A stretch of DNA of 64,000 nt from Terrimonas sp937888905 (GCA_937888905.1 CALATA010000014.1:124001-188000); one strand, 5' to 3'; numbered from the stretch's first letter, positions 43,948 to 52,353 are shown. Notes: generated by a model not told the origin, from the letters alone. Made by a program: numbers and translations.

Positions 43948-45348
43948 TTATCCGAAAGGAACACTAACGGTAACACGTTTGCCCGCTTTGCGTTTCCAGC
44001 GTGGTCCTTCCTTGATCAGCCGGATCGCTTCTTTGTCGCAAATGGTGCAAAGTGATTTCTCAATTTTGAAGTTAACGGGTTCGCCATACTCATTTACTTC
44101 AAACGAAACGGAGACCTCTCCACCCGAAGCGGCGCGTTTGAGCTGGGTAGAAGCTTCGGGCTCCTGGATATTGTTGGCGAGATAAGCGTCGTAATTTTCC
44201 CAACCATCCAATGGCTCTGGTTCTTCGAATACGATGGTAGAAGAACGCGAACGGTTGGTATTGAGCTGGCGGTTGTTCAGCACCATGGTCTGTACCTGTG
44301 AATGATCTTCTTCGAGTACTACACGGTTGGCGATACCATTGCGTTGTAAGGACAACTGGTTTGTTTCAAAACCAACTGATCTCACTTTCACATTCATGGT
44401 GGAATCGGGAGAGGTCAGCACAAAATTACCTTTGGCATCTGCGTAGGTGCCAATGCCATCCTGCACGTTGGTTACGTTGGCAAAGGGCAATGGATTATTG
44501 TTGGCGTCCAATACGCGGCCGCGGTATACGTTGCGTGGAATAAAAGCCTGTTGATTACGGGTCTGATTATTGGCATTGGCTGCATCAACTTCATAGAGCT
44601 TCCGCTCGTCAGCCTGCTTTTTTTGCGGTGCGGCGGCAACAGCTCTTGCTTTGACGGCTTGCGTATTGTTGACTTCTTCCGCATTCACTGATGTTTTGAC
44701 AGGCGCATTAGCGGCCTGTTCCTGTTTGGCACGGCTGTCCTTTTCGGCAAGTTCTTTTTGAGTGGCCGGAGGCTGGCTGACAGCGGAAGCCTGATCGTCT
44801 TTTGTGGCCTGGGATAAGGGTTGTTCTGCACCCGGATTGTTGGCGGGTGTTTTTGCTGCAGGCTTATCAGCGGTGATGGTATATTTTTTTGAATCAGTTG
44901 GAGTAATTGCGTTGAATCCGTTAGATACGGAGTCAGGAGTTGGGGTTACCGTATTATCTGTTTTGGCAGGAATGTTTTGTACTACATTGCCTTTATCGTC
45001 GTTGGTATCAAAGCCAAAACGATAAGTGAGCCAGCCTGCTCCGGCGATAAGTATAATAGCGGCGGCGGCGCGCATCCAGGGGAAATTTCTGCTGCCGGCG
45101 CGGGAAATAGGAATTACTTTTTCACCGGCAGATTCCTGTATGCGGGCTTCCAGGCGTTTCTGCAGATCGGTGAGGTCTGCCTGCGCCTGCGTACCGGATG
45201 TTTCATATCCTTCCAGTGCATCAGCCAGGAACGGGTCTTCGAGCGCTGCTTTTTCCATGCGGTGCATTTCGGCAGCGTTCAGCAGGCCGCGATGATATCG
45301 TTCAATATCAGCGGCGGTAAATGACGGTATGTTGTCTTTATAATTCAA
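43948..45348 (-). CDS. putative anti-sigma factor fused to carboxypeptidase-like and TonB-like domains
   Basis: A 466-residue single-pass membrane protein. The N-terminal 85 residues (FTAADIERYHRGLLNAAEMHRMEKAALEDPFLADALEGYE) look like the cytosolic part of an anti-sigma factor, and one helix follows (WMRAAAAIILIAGAGWLTY, about 90-108). A long Ala/Gln/Lys/Pro-rich periplasmic linker (about 115-270) leads to a carboxypeptidase-regulatory-like domain (about 272-345: YRGRVLDANNNPLPFANVTN, GTYADAKGNFVL). The C-terminal 75 residues (GEVSVSFEVNEYGEPVNFKIEKSL to GKRVTVSVPFG) resemble the C-terminal domain of TonB. It is encoded directly downstream of an ECF sigma factor, which supports the anti-sigma role. 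The whole is inference from domain resemblance and position. Confidence 0.75.
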   Translation of the reverse strand: MNYKDNIPSFTAADIERYHRGLLNAAEMHRMEKAALEDPFLADALEGYETSGTQAQADLTDLQKRLEARIQESAGEKVIPISRAGSRNFPWMRAAAAIILIAGAGWLTYRFGFDTNDDKGNVVQNIPAKTDNTVTPTPDSVSNGFNAITPTDSKKYTITADKPAAKTPANNPGAEQPLSQATKDDQASAVSQPPATQKELAEKDSRAKQEQAANAPVKTSVNAEEVNNTQAVKARAVAAAPQKKQADERKLYEVDAANANNQTRNQQAFIPRNVYRGRVLDANNNPLPFANVTNVQDGIGTYADAKGNFVLTSPDSTMNVKVRSVGFETNQLSLQRNGIANRVVLEEDHSQVQTMVLNNRQLNTNRSRSSTIVFEEPEPLDGWENYDAYLANNIQEPEASTQLKRAASGGEVSVSFEVNEYGEPVNFKIEKSLCTICDKEAIRLIKEGPRWKRKAGKRVTVSVPFG

Positions 45349-45425
45349 AATTCAAAAGTCAAAATTTAAAAAAGTGATAAGTATTAAGTAAACAGCCATT
45401 GTTATTCATTTTGAATTTTGACTTT
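45349..45425. repeat. intergenic AGTCAAAAGTAAAA / TTTTGACTTTTGAATT inverted words
   Basis: On the minus strand the sigma factor stop TAA is followed at once by GTCAAAAGTAAAAAGTC words, and complementary TTTTGACTTTTGAATTTTG words precede the downstream start. The whole spacer could fold as one imperfect stem. Confidence 0.75.
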
Positions 45426-46013
45426 TTACTTTTGACTTAATGCTGACTCACTCTTCTCCATACAGATCTTCAGATTACGTCTGCCGTTCTGTATAAAACT
45501 GCGCACCTGGTTCCATTCACGGCCGGTCTGTTCTACAATCTCATTATAACATTTCCCTTCCAGGTAAAACAACCGGATCGCTTCCTGCTGATCGCTGGTG
45601 AGCGTGCCCAGGCAATTTTCCAATTGTTTAAAATGCTCTTCTTTCTCCAATATGCCATTCAGATGCACACTTTCTTCGTTTTGCATAACTTCCGCGTTAT
45701 ACTCTACAGTTTTCAGGTTGCGGGGCGTGCGTAACTGCATAAGGCAGTGATTCTTAGCCACCTGGTGCAGCCACCCCCGGAAATTATCCACCTCGTGCCT
45801 GCGGAGTTTGGTCACCAGCTCTTCGAAAATCTGCATCACGGCATCTTTGGCCGTCTCGGGTTCCTTGAAATACTTCAGGCACACACCATATACCAGCTCC
45901 ATATATCGCTGGTACAGTTCGCCCAATATAGCCAGGTCGCCGGTTTCTTTGTATTGTTGAACCAACTGACCATCGCTGAGCGCGTGGCTGGATGTATTTT
46001 TCAGAAATGCCAA
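45426..46013 (-). CDS. ECF-type RNA polymerase sigma factor
   Basis: A 195-residue sigma-70 family protein. Region 2 is visible in LAILGELYQRYMELVYGVCLKYFKEPETAKDAVMQIFEELVTKL and NFRGWLHQVAKNHCLMQLR; region 4 in LTSDQQEAIRLFYLEGKCYNEIVEQTGREWNQVRSFIQNGRRNLK, a helix-turn-helix. The only start upstream of region 2 is a TTG at 46011-46013, since the next ATG lies inside the domain. It would direct transcription of the linked envelope genes; the anti-sigma-like gene follows on the same strand after a repeat-filled 77-base spacer. Confidence 0.92.
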   Translation of the reverse strand: MAFLKNTSSHALSDGQLVQQYKETGDLAILGELYQRYMELVYGVCLKYFKEPETAKDAVMQIFEELVTKLRRHEVDNFRGWLHQVAKNHCLMQLRTPRNLKTVEYNAEVMQNEESVHLNGILEKEEHFKQLENCLGTLTSDQQEAIRLFYLEGKCYNEIVEQTGREWNQVRSFIQNGRRNLKICMEKSESALSQK

Positions 46014-46091
46014 GGGCCTAAAATTACTAAATTATAACAACGATTTGTGCAATCGTTCCGAACACTGCATCCAATAAGCAAAATACCGATT

Positions 46092-47969
46092 ATGCAGCGT
46101 TTACTTTTTATGTTGATGCCTTTGCTGTTGCTGGGGCTCGCATTCAGACCCGTCCATTCTCATACAGTTTCCGGTGTGATCACAGATGAGTACGGGACCC
46201 CTGTTCCGGGCGTGAGCATCGCGGAAAAAGGAACTAAAACCGGCACTACTTCTGACGCAAAAGGTCACTATACCATTGCTGTATCCAATAATCAGGGTAC
46301 CCTTTCGTTTGCGATGGTCGGGTTTAAACTGCAGGATGTAAAAATCGCGGGCAGAACCACGATCAACGTTGTGCTCAAAGCTACTTCAAACGAATTGGCA
46401 GACGTGGTGGTGACAGGTTATGGTAAACGTAAATCCGGTGCGCCGGGTCCAACAACGTATTTATCGGCAAGTGCTCCGGGGTTGCAGGTTACCGGGCAGG
46501 GATATAACAGAGACGAGGATTGGAATACCGAAGATTACGACCGCATAACAGACAACCGTTTTGTTCGTTCAACAGATAATCCGCTCAGCACTTTTTCCAT
46601 CGATGTGGATGTAGCCGCTTATGGTAATATGCGCCGGTTTATCAATAATGGAAAAATGCCTCCCGCCGATGCGATCCGTGTGGAGGAACTGGTGAATTAT
46701 TTTAAATACGATTATCCGCAACCCAAAGGCAAAGATCCTTTCAGTGTGCACACGGAAGTAGCCACCGCGCCGTGGAATCCATCGCATAAACTCGTGATGA
46801 TCGGATTGCAGGGGAAAAATATTCCGATGGACAGATTGCCGGCTTCCAATCTTACTTTCCTCATAGATGTATCGGGTTCGATGAGTTCGCCGGATAAATT
46901 ACCATTGGTTAAAGCATCGATGAAACTGCTGGTGGAAAAGCTGCGTGAACAGGATATGGTTTCGATAGTAGTATATGCCGGAGCCGCGGGACTGGTATTG
47001 GAACCGACACCGGGCAGCGATAAAAAAGTAATTCTCGATGCCATCGACAACCTCGAAGCCGGTGGTTCAACCGCTGGCGGAGAAGGCATTCGCCTTGCTT
47101 ATGAAACCGCGCGCGAAAATTTCATGCGCAATGGTAACAACCGCGTGATACTTTGCACCGATGGCGACTTCAACGTAGGATCCAGCAGCGATGCTGCACT
47201 CGAAAGAATGATCGAAGTAGAAAGAAAAAGTGGTATTTATCTGTCTGTACTTGGCTATGGCATGGGCAACTATAAGGACAATAAAATGCAAAAGTTGGCC
47301 GATAAAGGCAATGGCAATCATGCTTACATCGATGGCATTGCCGAAGCAAGAAAAGTGTTGGTGGAAGAATTTGGCGGCACTTTGTTCACCATTGCCAAAG
47401 ACGTAAAACTGCAGATCGAATTTAATCCTGCAGTAGTACAGGGATACCGGCTTGTCGGATATGAAAACCGTCTGCTGGCGAAAGAGGATTTCAACGATGA
47501 TAAAAAAGATGCCGGCGAACTCGGCAGTGGCCATACCGTTACGGCCTTTTATGAAATTATTCCGGTAGGAATAAATGATCCATTGCTTGCGCAACCCGAT
47601 TCGTTGAAATATCAGCAGGTGCCGGTAATGGCGGTTGGTAAAACAACAGAACTGATGACCGTGAAACTGCGTTACAAACAACCCGACAGCGAGACAAGCC
47701 AACTGATGGAAACAGTGGTGGCAAACAATGAAAAGAATTATGAAAAAGCATCCGAGAATTTTCGTTTCGCTGCAGCCGTAGCAGAGTTTGGTATGTTGCT
47801 GCGCGCGTCTGAATACAAGGGCAGTGCAAACTATCAGCAGGTATTACACCTGGCGCGTAATGCGCAGTACCGCGATCCGGAAGGATACCGTGCGGAGTTT
47901 ATCGGCATTGTGGAGAATGCGCAGAAGCTGGCGGCGAAGGTGATGGGAAAGGAGATGAGCTACAGATAG
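46092..47969 (+). CDS. VWA-domain protein with SusC-like N-terminus
   Basis: A 625-residue secreted protein from the ATG at 46092, which starts the signal peptide MQRLLFMLMPLLLLGLAF (a GTG 15 codons upstream is unlikely). A carboxypeptidase-regulatory-like domain (about 25-105: VSGVITDEYGTPVPGVSIAE, GTTSDAKGHYTIAV) is followed by the LADVVVTGYGKRKSG motif known from SusC receptors, then a linker. Next comes a VWA domain with MIDAS motif FLIDVSGSMSSPDKLP (about 255-270), CTDGDFNVGSSS and a YfbK-like C-terminal half. The beta barrel of a receptor is absent. It is divergent from the ECF sigma gene. The TAG stop is the first TAG of a repeat array. Confidence 0.9.
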   Translation: MQRLLFMLMPLLLLGLAFRPVHSHTVSGVITDEYGTPVPGVSIAEKGTKTGTTSDAKGHYTIAVSNNQGTLSFAMVGFKLQDVKIAGRTTINVVLKATSNELADVVVTGYGKRKSGAPGPTTYLSASAPGLQVTGQGYNRDEDWNTEDYDRITDNRFVRSTDNPLSTFSIDVDVAAYGNMRRFINNGKMPPADAIRVEELVNYFKYDYPQPKGKDPFSVHTEVATAPWNPSHKLVMIGLQGKNIPMDRLPASNLTFLIDVSGSMSSPDKLPLVKASMKLLVEKLREQDMVSIVVYAGAAGLVLEPTPGSDKKVILDAIDNLEAGGSTAGGEGIRLAYETARENFMRNGNNRVILCTDGDFNVGSSSDAALERMIEVERKSGIYLSVLGYGMGNYKDNKMQKLADKGNGNHAYIDGIAEARKVLVEEFGGTLFTIAKDVKLQIEFNPAVVQGYRLVGYENRLLAKEDFNDDKKDAGELGSGHTVTAFYEIIPVGINDPLLAQPDSLKYQQVPVMAVGKTTELMTVKLRYKQPDSETSQLMETVVANNEKNYEKASENFRFAAAVAEFGMLLRASEYKGSANYQQVLHLARNAQYRDPEGYRAEFIGIVENAQKLAAKVMGKEMSYR

Positions 47970-48045
47970 TGAATAGTGAATGGTGAATAGTGAATGGTGA
48001 ATGGTGAATGCGTCAATCAATCAATGGTATGAAGATGCCAATCTT
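47964..48045. repeat. GTGAATAGTGAATGG array after the VWA gene
   Basis: Six GTGAAT-type words begin with the TAG stop at 47967-47969 and continue to about 48010, followed by GTCAATCAATCAATGG. Confidence 0.8.
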
Positions 48046-48102
48046 AGCGTGTTTGCATGAAAACCAAGTTCGGTCAAGCGAAAAAAATAATACTTAAAGC
48101 GT

Positions 48103-49026
48103 ATGAAAATTTTCTACCTCTTCATCTTCCTGCTGATAAGCGAATTCGCTTTCGCGCAGGCTTGTCCGCCCGACAAAAATGGTGCAACAAAAATTCAGCT
48201 ACGCTGTAAAGTCGGTGAGCGTGATACGGTCAATAAACCTTTGTGGGTAGTAGACGGCGTTGTTGTTACAGAAGAGCAGGTTGCCAGGATCGATCCCAAT
48301 ACCATCGAGTCGGTGAATATCCTGAAGAGCGATACAGTGATTGGATGTCATGGAAATAGCCGTTCAGGTATCATCTTTGTTACGCTGAAGAAAATAAAGA
48401 ACGTACTGACCATCACCGACGAGGAAAACGGAAAAGGCATACCTGCCGCCAGTTTTCAGCTCCTGAGTGCAAAAGATTCTTCGCGGCAGGCGGCCGACGA
48501 ACGTGGACAGGTGCAAAAGAAAAAATTGGTGAAGGGAACTGCGTATACAATTCAGATAACCGCCATTGGCTATCTGCCGGTAAAACTTTCATTAACGGAT
48601 GGCTATATGCCCGATAGCATCAAAATGCAACGGAAAGCGGTATGTGAGGAGAACGTAACGGTAGTGTCAACTAATTTTCGCCGGATACGATGTTATGGTG
48701 GCTGCCGCATTTTATCTCATATTATTTATGAAGGAATAACGAAAGATACCGCGACGGCAAACACTCAATTCTTAACTTACCCCAACCCTCTGACCCGCGG
48801 ACAGCAGCAAACCATCGAATGGACGGCTGCAAAAACATCGTCGTATACTTTGCAGGTATTTGATCAGGGGGGAAAGCTGTTATGGAACACGGACATCAAA
48901 GCAAAAGAAGGTGTAAATCGTTATGCCTGGCAGCCAGTGCAACAATGGCCGGCCGGAACCTATATTCTTCGATTGAGCAGCGCGGATGGTCAATATCAGG
49001 CTTCTTCTAAAACGATCAGGCTTTAA
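48103..49026 (+). CDS. unknown secreted protein: mini TonB-plug-like domain plus T9SS tail
   Basis: A 307-residue protein with a signal peptide (MKIFYLFIFLLISEFAFA). Residues 45-105 (KPLWVVDGVVVTEEQVARIDPNTIESVNILKSD, then SGIIFVTLKK) copy the pattern of the plug segment of SusC-type receptors, yet no barrel follows. A carboxypeptidase-regulatory-like beta domain (about 106-180) comes next, then a short Cys-rich patch (RRIRCYGGCRI). A T9SS sorting domain (about 225-307: FLTYPNPLTRGQQQTIEW to GTYILRLSSADGQYQASSKTIRL) ends the protein. I know no described protein of this architecture. It is convergent with xerD, stops overlapping. Confidence 0.75.
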   Translation: MKIFYLFIFLLISEFAFAQACPPDKNGATKIQLRCKVGERDTVNKPLWVVDGVVVTEEQVARIDPNTIESVNILKSDTVIGCHGNSRSGIIFVTLKKIKNVLTITDEENGKGIPAASFQLLSAKDSSRQAADERGQVQKKKLVKGTAYTIQITAIGYLPVKLSLTDGYMPDSIKMQRKAVCEENVTVVSTNFRRIRCYGGCRILSHIIYEGITKDTATANTQFLTYPNPLTRGQQQTIEWTAAKTSSYTLQVFDQGGKLLWNTDIKAKEGVNRYAWQPVQQWPAGTYILRLSSADGQYQASSKTIRL

Positions 49027-49925
49027 CGCGAGAAGGCGGGGTGATATTTTTCCAGTGTTTTTTTCAGGAACTCACGGTCGAGGTGCGTGTAGATTTCTGT
49101 GGTGGTAATGCTTTCATGCCCGAGCATTTCCTGCACAGCACGCAGGTCGGCACCTCCTTCCACCAGGTGGGTGGCAAAGGAATGACGAAACGTATGCGGC
49201 GATACCGTTTTTTGTATACCTGCTTTTGCCGCCAGATCTTTTATTACTAAAAATACCATCACGCGACTGAGATGCGTACCGCGGCGATTGAGGAATACAA
49301 TGTCCTCATTGCCGGGCTTTACCGGAATATGGACGCGTACATGTTCGGCGTATAACCGGATATTTTTAATGGCATTATCGCCGATAGGCACCAGTCTTTC
49401 TTTGTCGCCTTTGCCAATCACACGGATAAAACCAACATCGAGGTAGAGTTGTGAAATACGTAAATTGACTACTTCGCTTACACGTAGTCCGCAGCTATAC
49501 ATCGTATCCAGCATGGCTTTGTTGCGCGTGCCGTCGGGTTTGCTGAGATCGATCTGGTCAAACATCGCTTCGATTTCTTCGAAACTGAGTATATCTGGTA
49601 ATGTGCGTTTGAGCTTGGGTGTAGCAAGCAGGGTGGTGGGATCGGCCGTGATGATTTCCTCCGCCGCGCAATAGCGGTAGAAGGCTTTGATCCCGGAAAT
49701 AATACGGGCCTGGGATGATGGTGTCATGCCCAGGCCCGCTATCCAGTGAATAAATTGCTGTAAATCTTCCAGGCGGACCTGGGCCGGCGTCAACAGGTTG
49801 TTCTTTTCCTGCAGGTATTGCGTAAGCTTATCAATATCGCGGAGATATGCCTCCGTTGAGTTGTCGGATAATGATTTCTCCAACTGCAGATAAGCTTTGA
49901 ATCCTTTTTTATATGCCTCCCACAT
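49023..49925 (-). CDS. xerD: site-specific tyrosine recombinase XerD
   Basis: A 300-residue recombinase that resolves chromosome dimers with XerC at dif sites after activation by FtsK. The N-terminal SAM-like DNA-binding domain (1-100) precedes the catalytic domain with the R-H-R-H-Y set: Arg in SCGLRVSEVVNL, HTFRHSFATHLVEGGADLRAVQEMLGHE, and the nucleophile Tyr in TEIYTHLDREFLKKT. Length and end match housekeeping XerD rather than phage integrases, and no attachment site or phage gene is nearby. Its start is preceded by a small CCCGCACGGG palindrome in the 15-base gap to the downstream lipoprotein gene. Confidence 0.95.
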   Translation of the reverse strand: MWEAYKKGFKAYLQLEKSLSDNSTEAYLRDIDKLTQYLQEKNNLLTPAQVRLEDLQQFIHWIAGLGMTPSSQARIISGIKAFYRYCAAEEIITADPTTLLATPKLKRTLPDILSFEEIEAMFDQIDLSKPDGTRNKAMLDTMYSCGLRVSEVVNLRISQLYLDVGFIRVIGKGDKERLVPIGDNAIKNIRLYAEHVRVHIPVKPGNEDIVFLNRRGTHLSRVMVFLVIKDLAAKAGIQKTVSPHTFRHSFATHLVEGGADLRAVQEMLGHESITTTEIYTHLDREFLKKTLEKYHPAFSR

Positions 49926-49940
49926 CCCGCACGGGATAAA

Positions 49941-50603
49941 TTATTTCAGCGTAATATTTTTTTCCAATTCCTGCCACTTGTCGTCAATTTTCACTTTGGC
50001 CCAGATGCGGGTAGCTGTGATGTTGACGGAGTCGAGTGTCTGGTGAAGATCTTCGTAATTGATGTCCAATTGTTTGCCGAAGGTCATCATGGCTTCTTTG
50101 CCGGTAGCAACTTCTTCCACGAAGATGTTGCCACGGTCAGTATATACGACCAGGTCACCGGTGATAGCGAATTTCTTATCAAATGGTGTAACGGCTGTTG
50201 GTTTTACCTGGATGTTCTGGCCTTTGCCATAGGGAAGTTTGAGCAGATAACCGCGTCCACTCTGGCAGTCGTTGAATTGAACATAAGCCATGGCAGTATC
50301 GCGGAAAGACGCCTTTACAAAATCTTTATTGATCTTCATTCCCGGACGAAGGTATTCGCTGAAGGCAAAGCTGTGATCGCTTTCACTACGTTCCATGCCC
50401 CACGTTACAGAGTCGGGGGAGCAGTTGGCGGGAACGATATGGACGAAGGGTTTCATCGCGCTGCTGCCTTCATATTTCAAGGTGTCTTTGAGGCAAACAG
50501 TATCGCAGAAAGAAGTAGAAGTGGCAGAGCCGCTACCTGAACCACAGGAGCCTAAGGACAATGCCAGGGCCGCAGAGCCCGCAAGCAAAAAGAATAATCG
50601 CAT
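49941..50603 (-). CDS. unknown lipoprotein
   Basis: A 220-residue protein from the ATG at 50601-50603, with a lipoprotein signal whose lipobox LGSC gives Cys20. A short Gly/Ser-rich spacer follows. The remainder is beta-rich, with five further cysteines, several in the first 120 residues (FCDTVCLKDT, VPANCSPDS, FNDCQSG), suggesting disulfides. No family is recognised. It lies upstream of xerD on the same strand, 15 bases apart, and may share its transcript. An open frame 19 codons further upstream is considered unused. Confidence 0.7.
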   Translation of the reverse strand: MRLFFLLAGSAALALSLGSCGSGSGSATSTSFCDTVCLKDTLKYEGSSAMKPFVHIVPANCSPDSVTWGMERSESDHSFAFSEYLRPGMKINKDFVKASFRDTAMAYVQFNDCQSGRGYLLKLPYGKGQNIQVKPTAVTPFDKKFAITGDLVVYTDRGNIFVEEVATGKEAMMTFGKQLDINYEDLHQTLDSVNITATRIWAKVKIDDKWQELEKNITLK

Positions 50604-50663
50604 ATACGTCAGTTTTTTTGGATATGGACAAAAATAACCAATCAGGGGCTTGGACGGCAATTT

Positions 50664-50840
50664 TCTTTTATCTTCGAATTGAGGTGAAAGGCGTAAGGTA
50701 TAAGGTATAAGGCCCGATACTTCGGGCCGAAGCTTTGGCCTAAGGCGTAAGCCCGATAGTCCCGAAGTGCCTCAGCTAGCATTCACTCATTCACGTTTCA
50801 CGATTGACCATTCACGTTTTTGACTTTTGAATTATTTCCC
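50664..50840. repeat. divergent intergenic word array with shared hairpin
   Basis: Between the two divergent starts lie GGCGTAAGGTATAAGG words (50690-50710), the hairpin GGCCCGATACTTCGGGCC (50711-50728), a second half-site CCCGATAGTCCCGAAG, then CATTCACTCATTCACG and CACGATTGACCATTCACG words and TTTTGACTTTTGAATT before the YkgJ start. Confidence 0.8.
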
Positions 50841-51353
50841 ATGTTTACATTCCACGATTTTCAACAAGTGATGAAAAGCACCAAAGGCCGCTATCGCCGG
50901 TTCCTCTCCAAACTGGAAAAGAATCCTCCGCGCGGGCTCGACAAACTGACGTCACGCGCAGAAGGCGAGGTATGGAAAGAAGTGGAATGCCTGAGTTGCG
51001 CCAATTGCTGTAAAACAATGACGCCGACTTTTACCCCGGCAGATATTCGCCGCATCAGTGCGCATTTCAACATGACGCAGGACGAATTCAAAAAGAAATG
51101 GCTGCGGCAGGAGCGGGGCGGCAACCGCGACTGGCTCAACGTTAAACAACCCTGCCAATTCCTCAATCTAGAGGATAATAAATGCAGCATCTATGAAATA
51201 CGCCCGGTAGATTGCGCAGGCTTCCCGCATTTACCTAAAAAGAAAATGGTGGATTACATTCATATCCACAAACAAAACATAGAATACTGCCCCGCCACTT
51301 ACAAGATGGTAGAAAAGATAAAAGGCTGGGTCGAACAATCCGGCAAAATCTAA
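50841..51353 (+). CDS. YkgJ family cysteine-cluster protein
   Basis: A 170-residue protein with the YkgJ/Fe-S-type cysteine pattern: CLSCANCCKTMTPTF, QPCQFLNLEDNKCSIYEIRPVDCAGFPH and YCPATYKM. The cluster probably binds zinc or an iron-sulfur centre; the biochemical role is unknown. The ATG at 50841 is chosen over an in-frame TTG seven codons upstream that sits in a repeat word (TTGACTTTTGAATT). It is followed 15 bases later by a zinc-ribbon protein gene on the same strand. Confidence 0.9.
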   Translation: MFTFHDFQQVMKSTKGRYRRFLSKLEKNPPRGLDKLTSRAEGEVWKEVECLSCANCCKTMTPTFTPADIRRISAHFNMTQDEFKKKWLRQERGGNRDWLNVKQPCQFLNLEDNKCSIYEIRPVDCAGFPHLPKKKMVDYIHIHKQNIEYCPATYKMVEKIKGWVEQSGKI

Positions 51354-51368
51354 ATCAACCCCTCCGGC

Positions 51369-51965
51369 ATGATCATATTTGGTACCCGCAACAAAGCAAT
51401 CTCACAAGAAACTTTCCAGGGAAAATGTATACACTGCGGACAGCTTGCAACAGTACAGTTTGTGGTTGTACAACGTTACGCACATGTATTCTGGATTCCC
51501 TTTTTTCCCATAGGTAAAAAAGGCGTTAGTGTCTGTTCGCATTGCAAACAGACACTAACCGTTAAAGAATTCAATGATGAATACCGCGAATTTTATAACC
51601 AGGTAAAACAAAACCGCCGCCCGCCTGTATATATGTACTCGGGACTGATACTCCTCGGTCTGCTGATCACTGCGGCTGCCATCACCGGTAAAAAAGATCA
51701 GGCACGTCTGCGCGAACAGGTCGCACACCCGAAAGCAGGCGATGTTTATTCGATCAAAGAAGCGCAGGAGCGGTTCACACTTTATAAAGTAACAGATGTA
51801 AGTAAAGACAGTGTGTATGTACTTTATCATATGCTGGAGACCAACAAGAAAAGCGGCTTGAAAAATCTCAAGTCGCAAGATCTTTACGACAATGAAAAGC
51901 AAGCCCTTTCGATCAGCGAGATCGAATCCATGCATAAGCAAGGGAAGCTCATTGCTATTGATTAA
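51369..51965 (+). CDS. zinc-ribbon membrane protein, hypothetical
   Basis: A 198-residue protein. The N-terminal zinc ribbon has two CxxC pairs, C20-C23 (KCIHCGQ) and C56-C59 (VCSHCKQ), with a WIPFFPIGK segment between them. One membrane helix spans about 85-103 (YSGLILLGLLITAAAITG). The C-terminal 90 residues form a soluble domain that senses or binds something unknown (VYSIKEAQERFTLYKVTDV). Similar zinc-ribbon proteins are widespread in the phylum without a function. It is convergent with yraN, 2 bases apart. Confidence 0.8.
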   Translation: MIIFGTRNKAISQETFQGKCIHCGQLATVQFVVVQRYAHVFWIPFFPIGKKGVSVCSHCKQTLTVKEFNDEYREFYNQVKQNRRPPVYMYSGLILLGLLITAAAITGKKDQARLREQVAHPKAGDVYSIKEAQERFTLYKVTDVSKDSVYVLYHMLETNKKSGLKNLKSQDLYDNEKQALSISEIESMHKQGKLIAID

Positions 51966-51967
51966 AA

Positions 51968-52324
51968 TTACAAATACACATCACGGAGTAAAAAGAACGA
52001 TGGCTCTTGTCCTTTCGGACACACTATGGAGAGGATATCATATTGTATCCACCTGTATTCCGGGTGCAGGTGCAGGTATTCATCGGCCGCTTTTTTCAGG
52101 TAACTGAATTTCTTTTTCGTCACACGCTCTTCAGGATAACCCATGCTTGCGCTTCGCCGCACCTTCACTTCAATAAAATGTAATTTTTTGCCATCGTGTG
52201 CAATGATGTCGATCTCGTGATGTTTGTGCCGCCAGTTGCGGGCGATGAGGGAATAACCCTGCTGCCGCAACCAGTTGGCGGCCTGCTCTTCTCCCCATTT
52301 TCCCAATTCATTGTGCGCTGCCAT
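51968..52324 (-). CDS. YraN family endonuclease-like protein (UPF0102)
   Basis: A 118-residue protein of the UPF0102 family, with the pattern GKWGEEQAANWLRQQGYSLIARNWRHKHHEIDIIAHDGKKLHFIEVKVR. It contains the nuclease-like E...D...EVK residues of the restriction-endonuclease fold. The cellular substrate is unknown; a link to DNA recombination or repair has been proposed for the family. Divergent from manA, with 29 bases between the start codons. Confidence 0.93.
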   Translation of the reverse strand: MAAHNELGKWGEEQAANWLRQQGYSLIARNWRHKHHEIDIIAHDGKKLHFIEVKVRRSASMGYPEERVTKKKFSYLKKAADEYLHLHPEYRWIQYDILSIVCPKGQEPSFFLLRDVYL

Positions 52325-52328
52325 ATTG

Positions 52329-52336
52329 TATCTTTA
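52329..52336 (+). promoter_or_regulatory. -7-like box of manA
   Basis: TATCTTTA differs from TAnnTTTG only in the last base and lies 17 bases before the manA ATG. Confidence 0.4.
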
Positions 52337-52353
52337 CGGATAATCTAATAATC

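Noticed and set aside
49023..49925. Tyrosine recombinase considered as a sign of an integrated element.
   Set aside because: It is housekeeping XerD in length and motifs; no phage or transfer genes, tRNA or direct repeats flank it.
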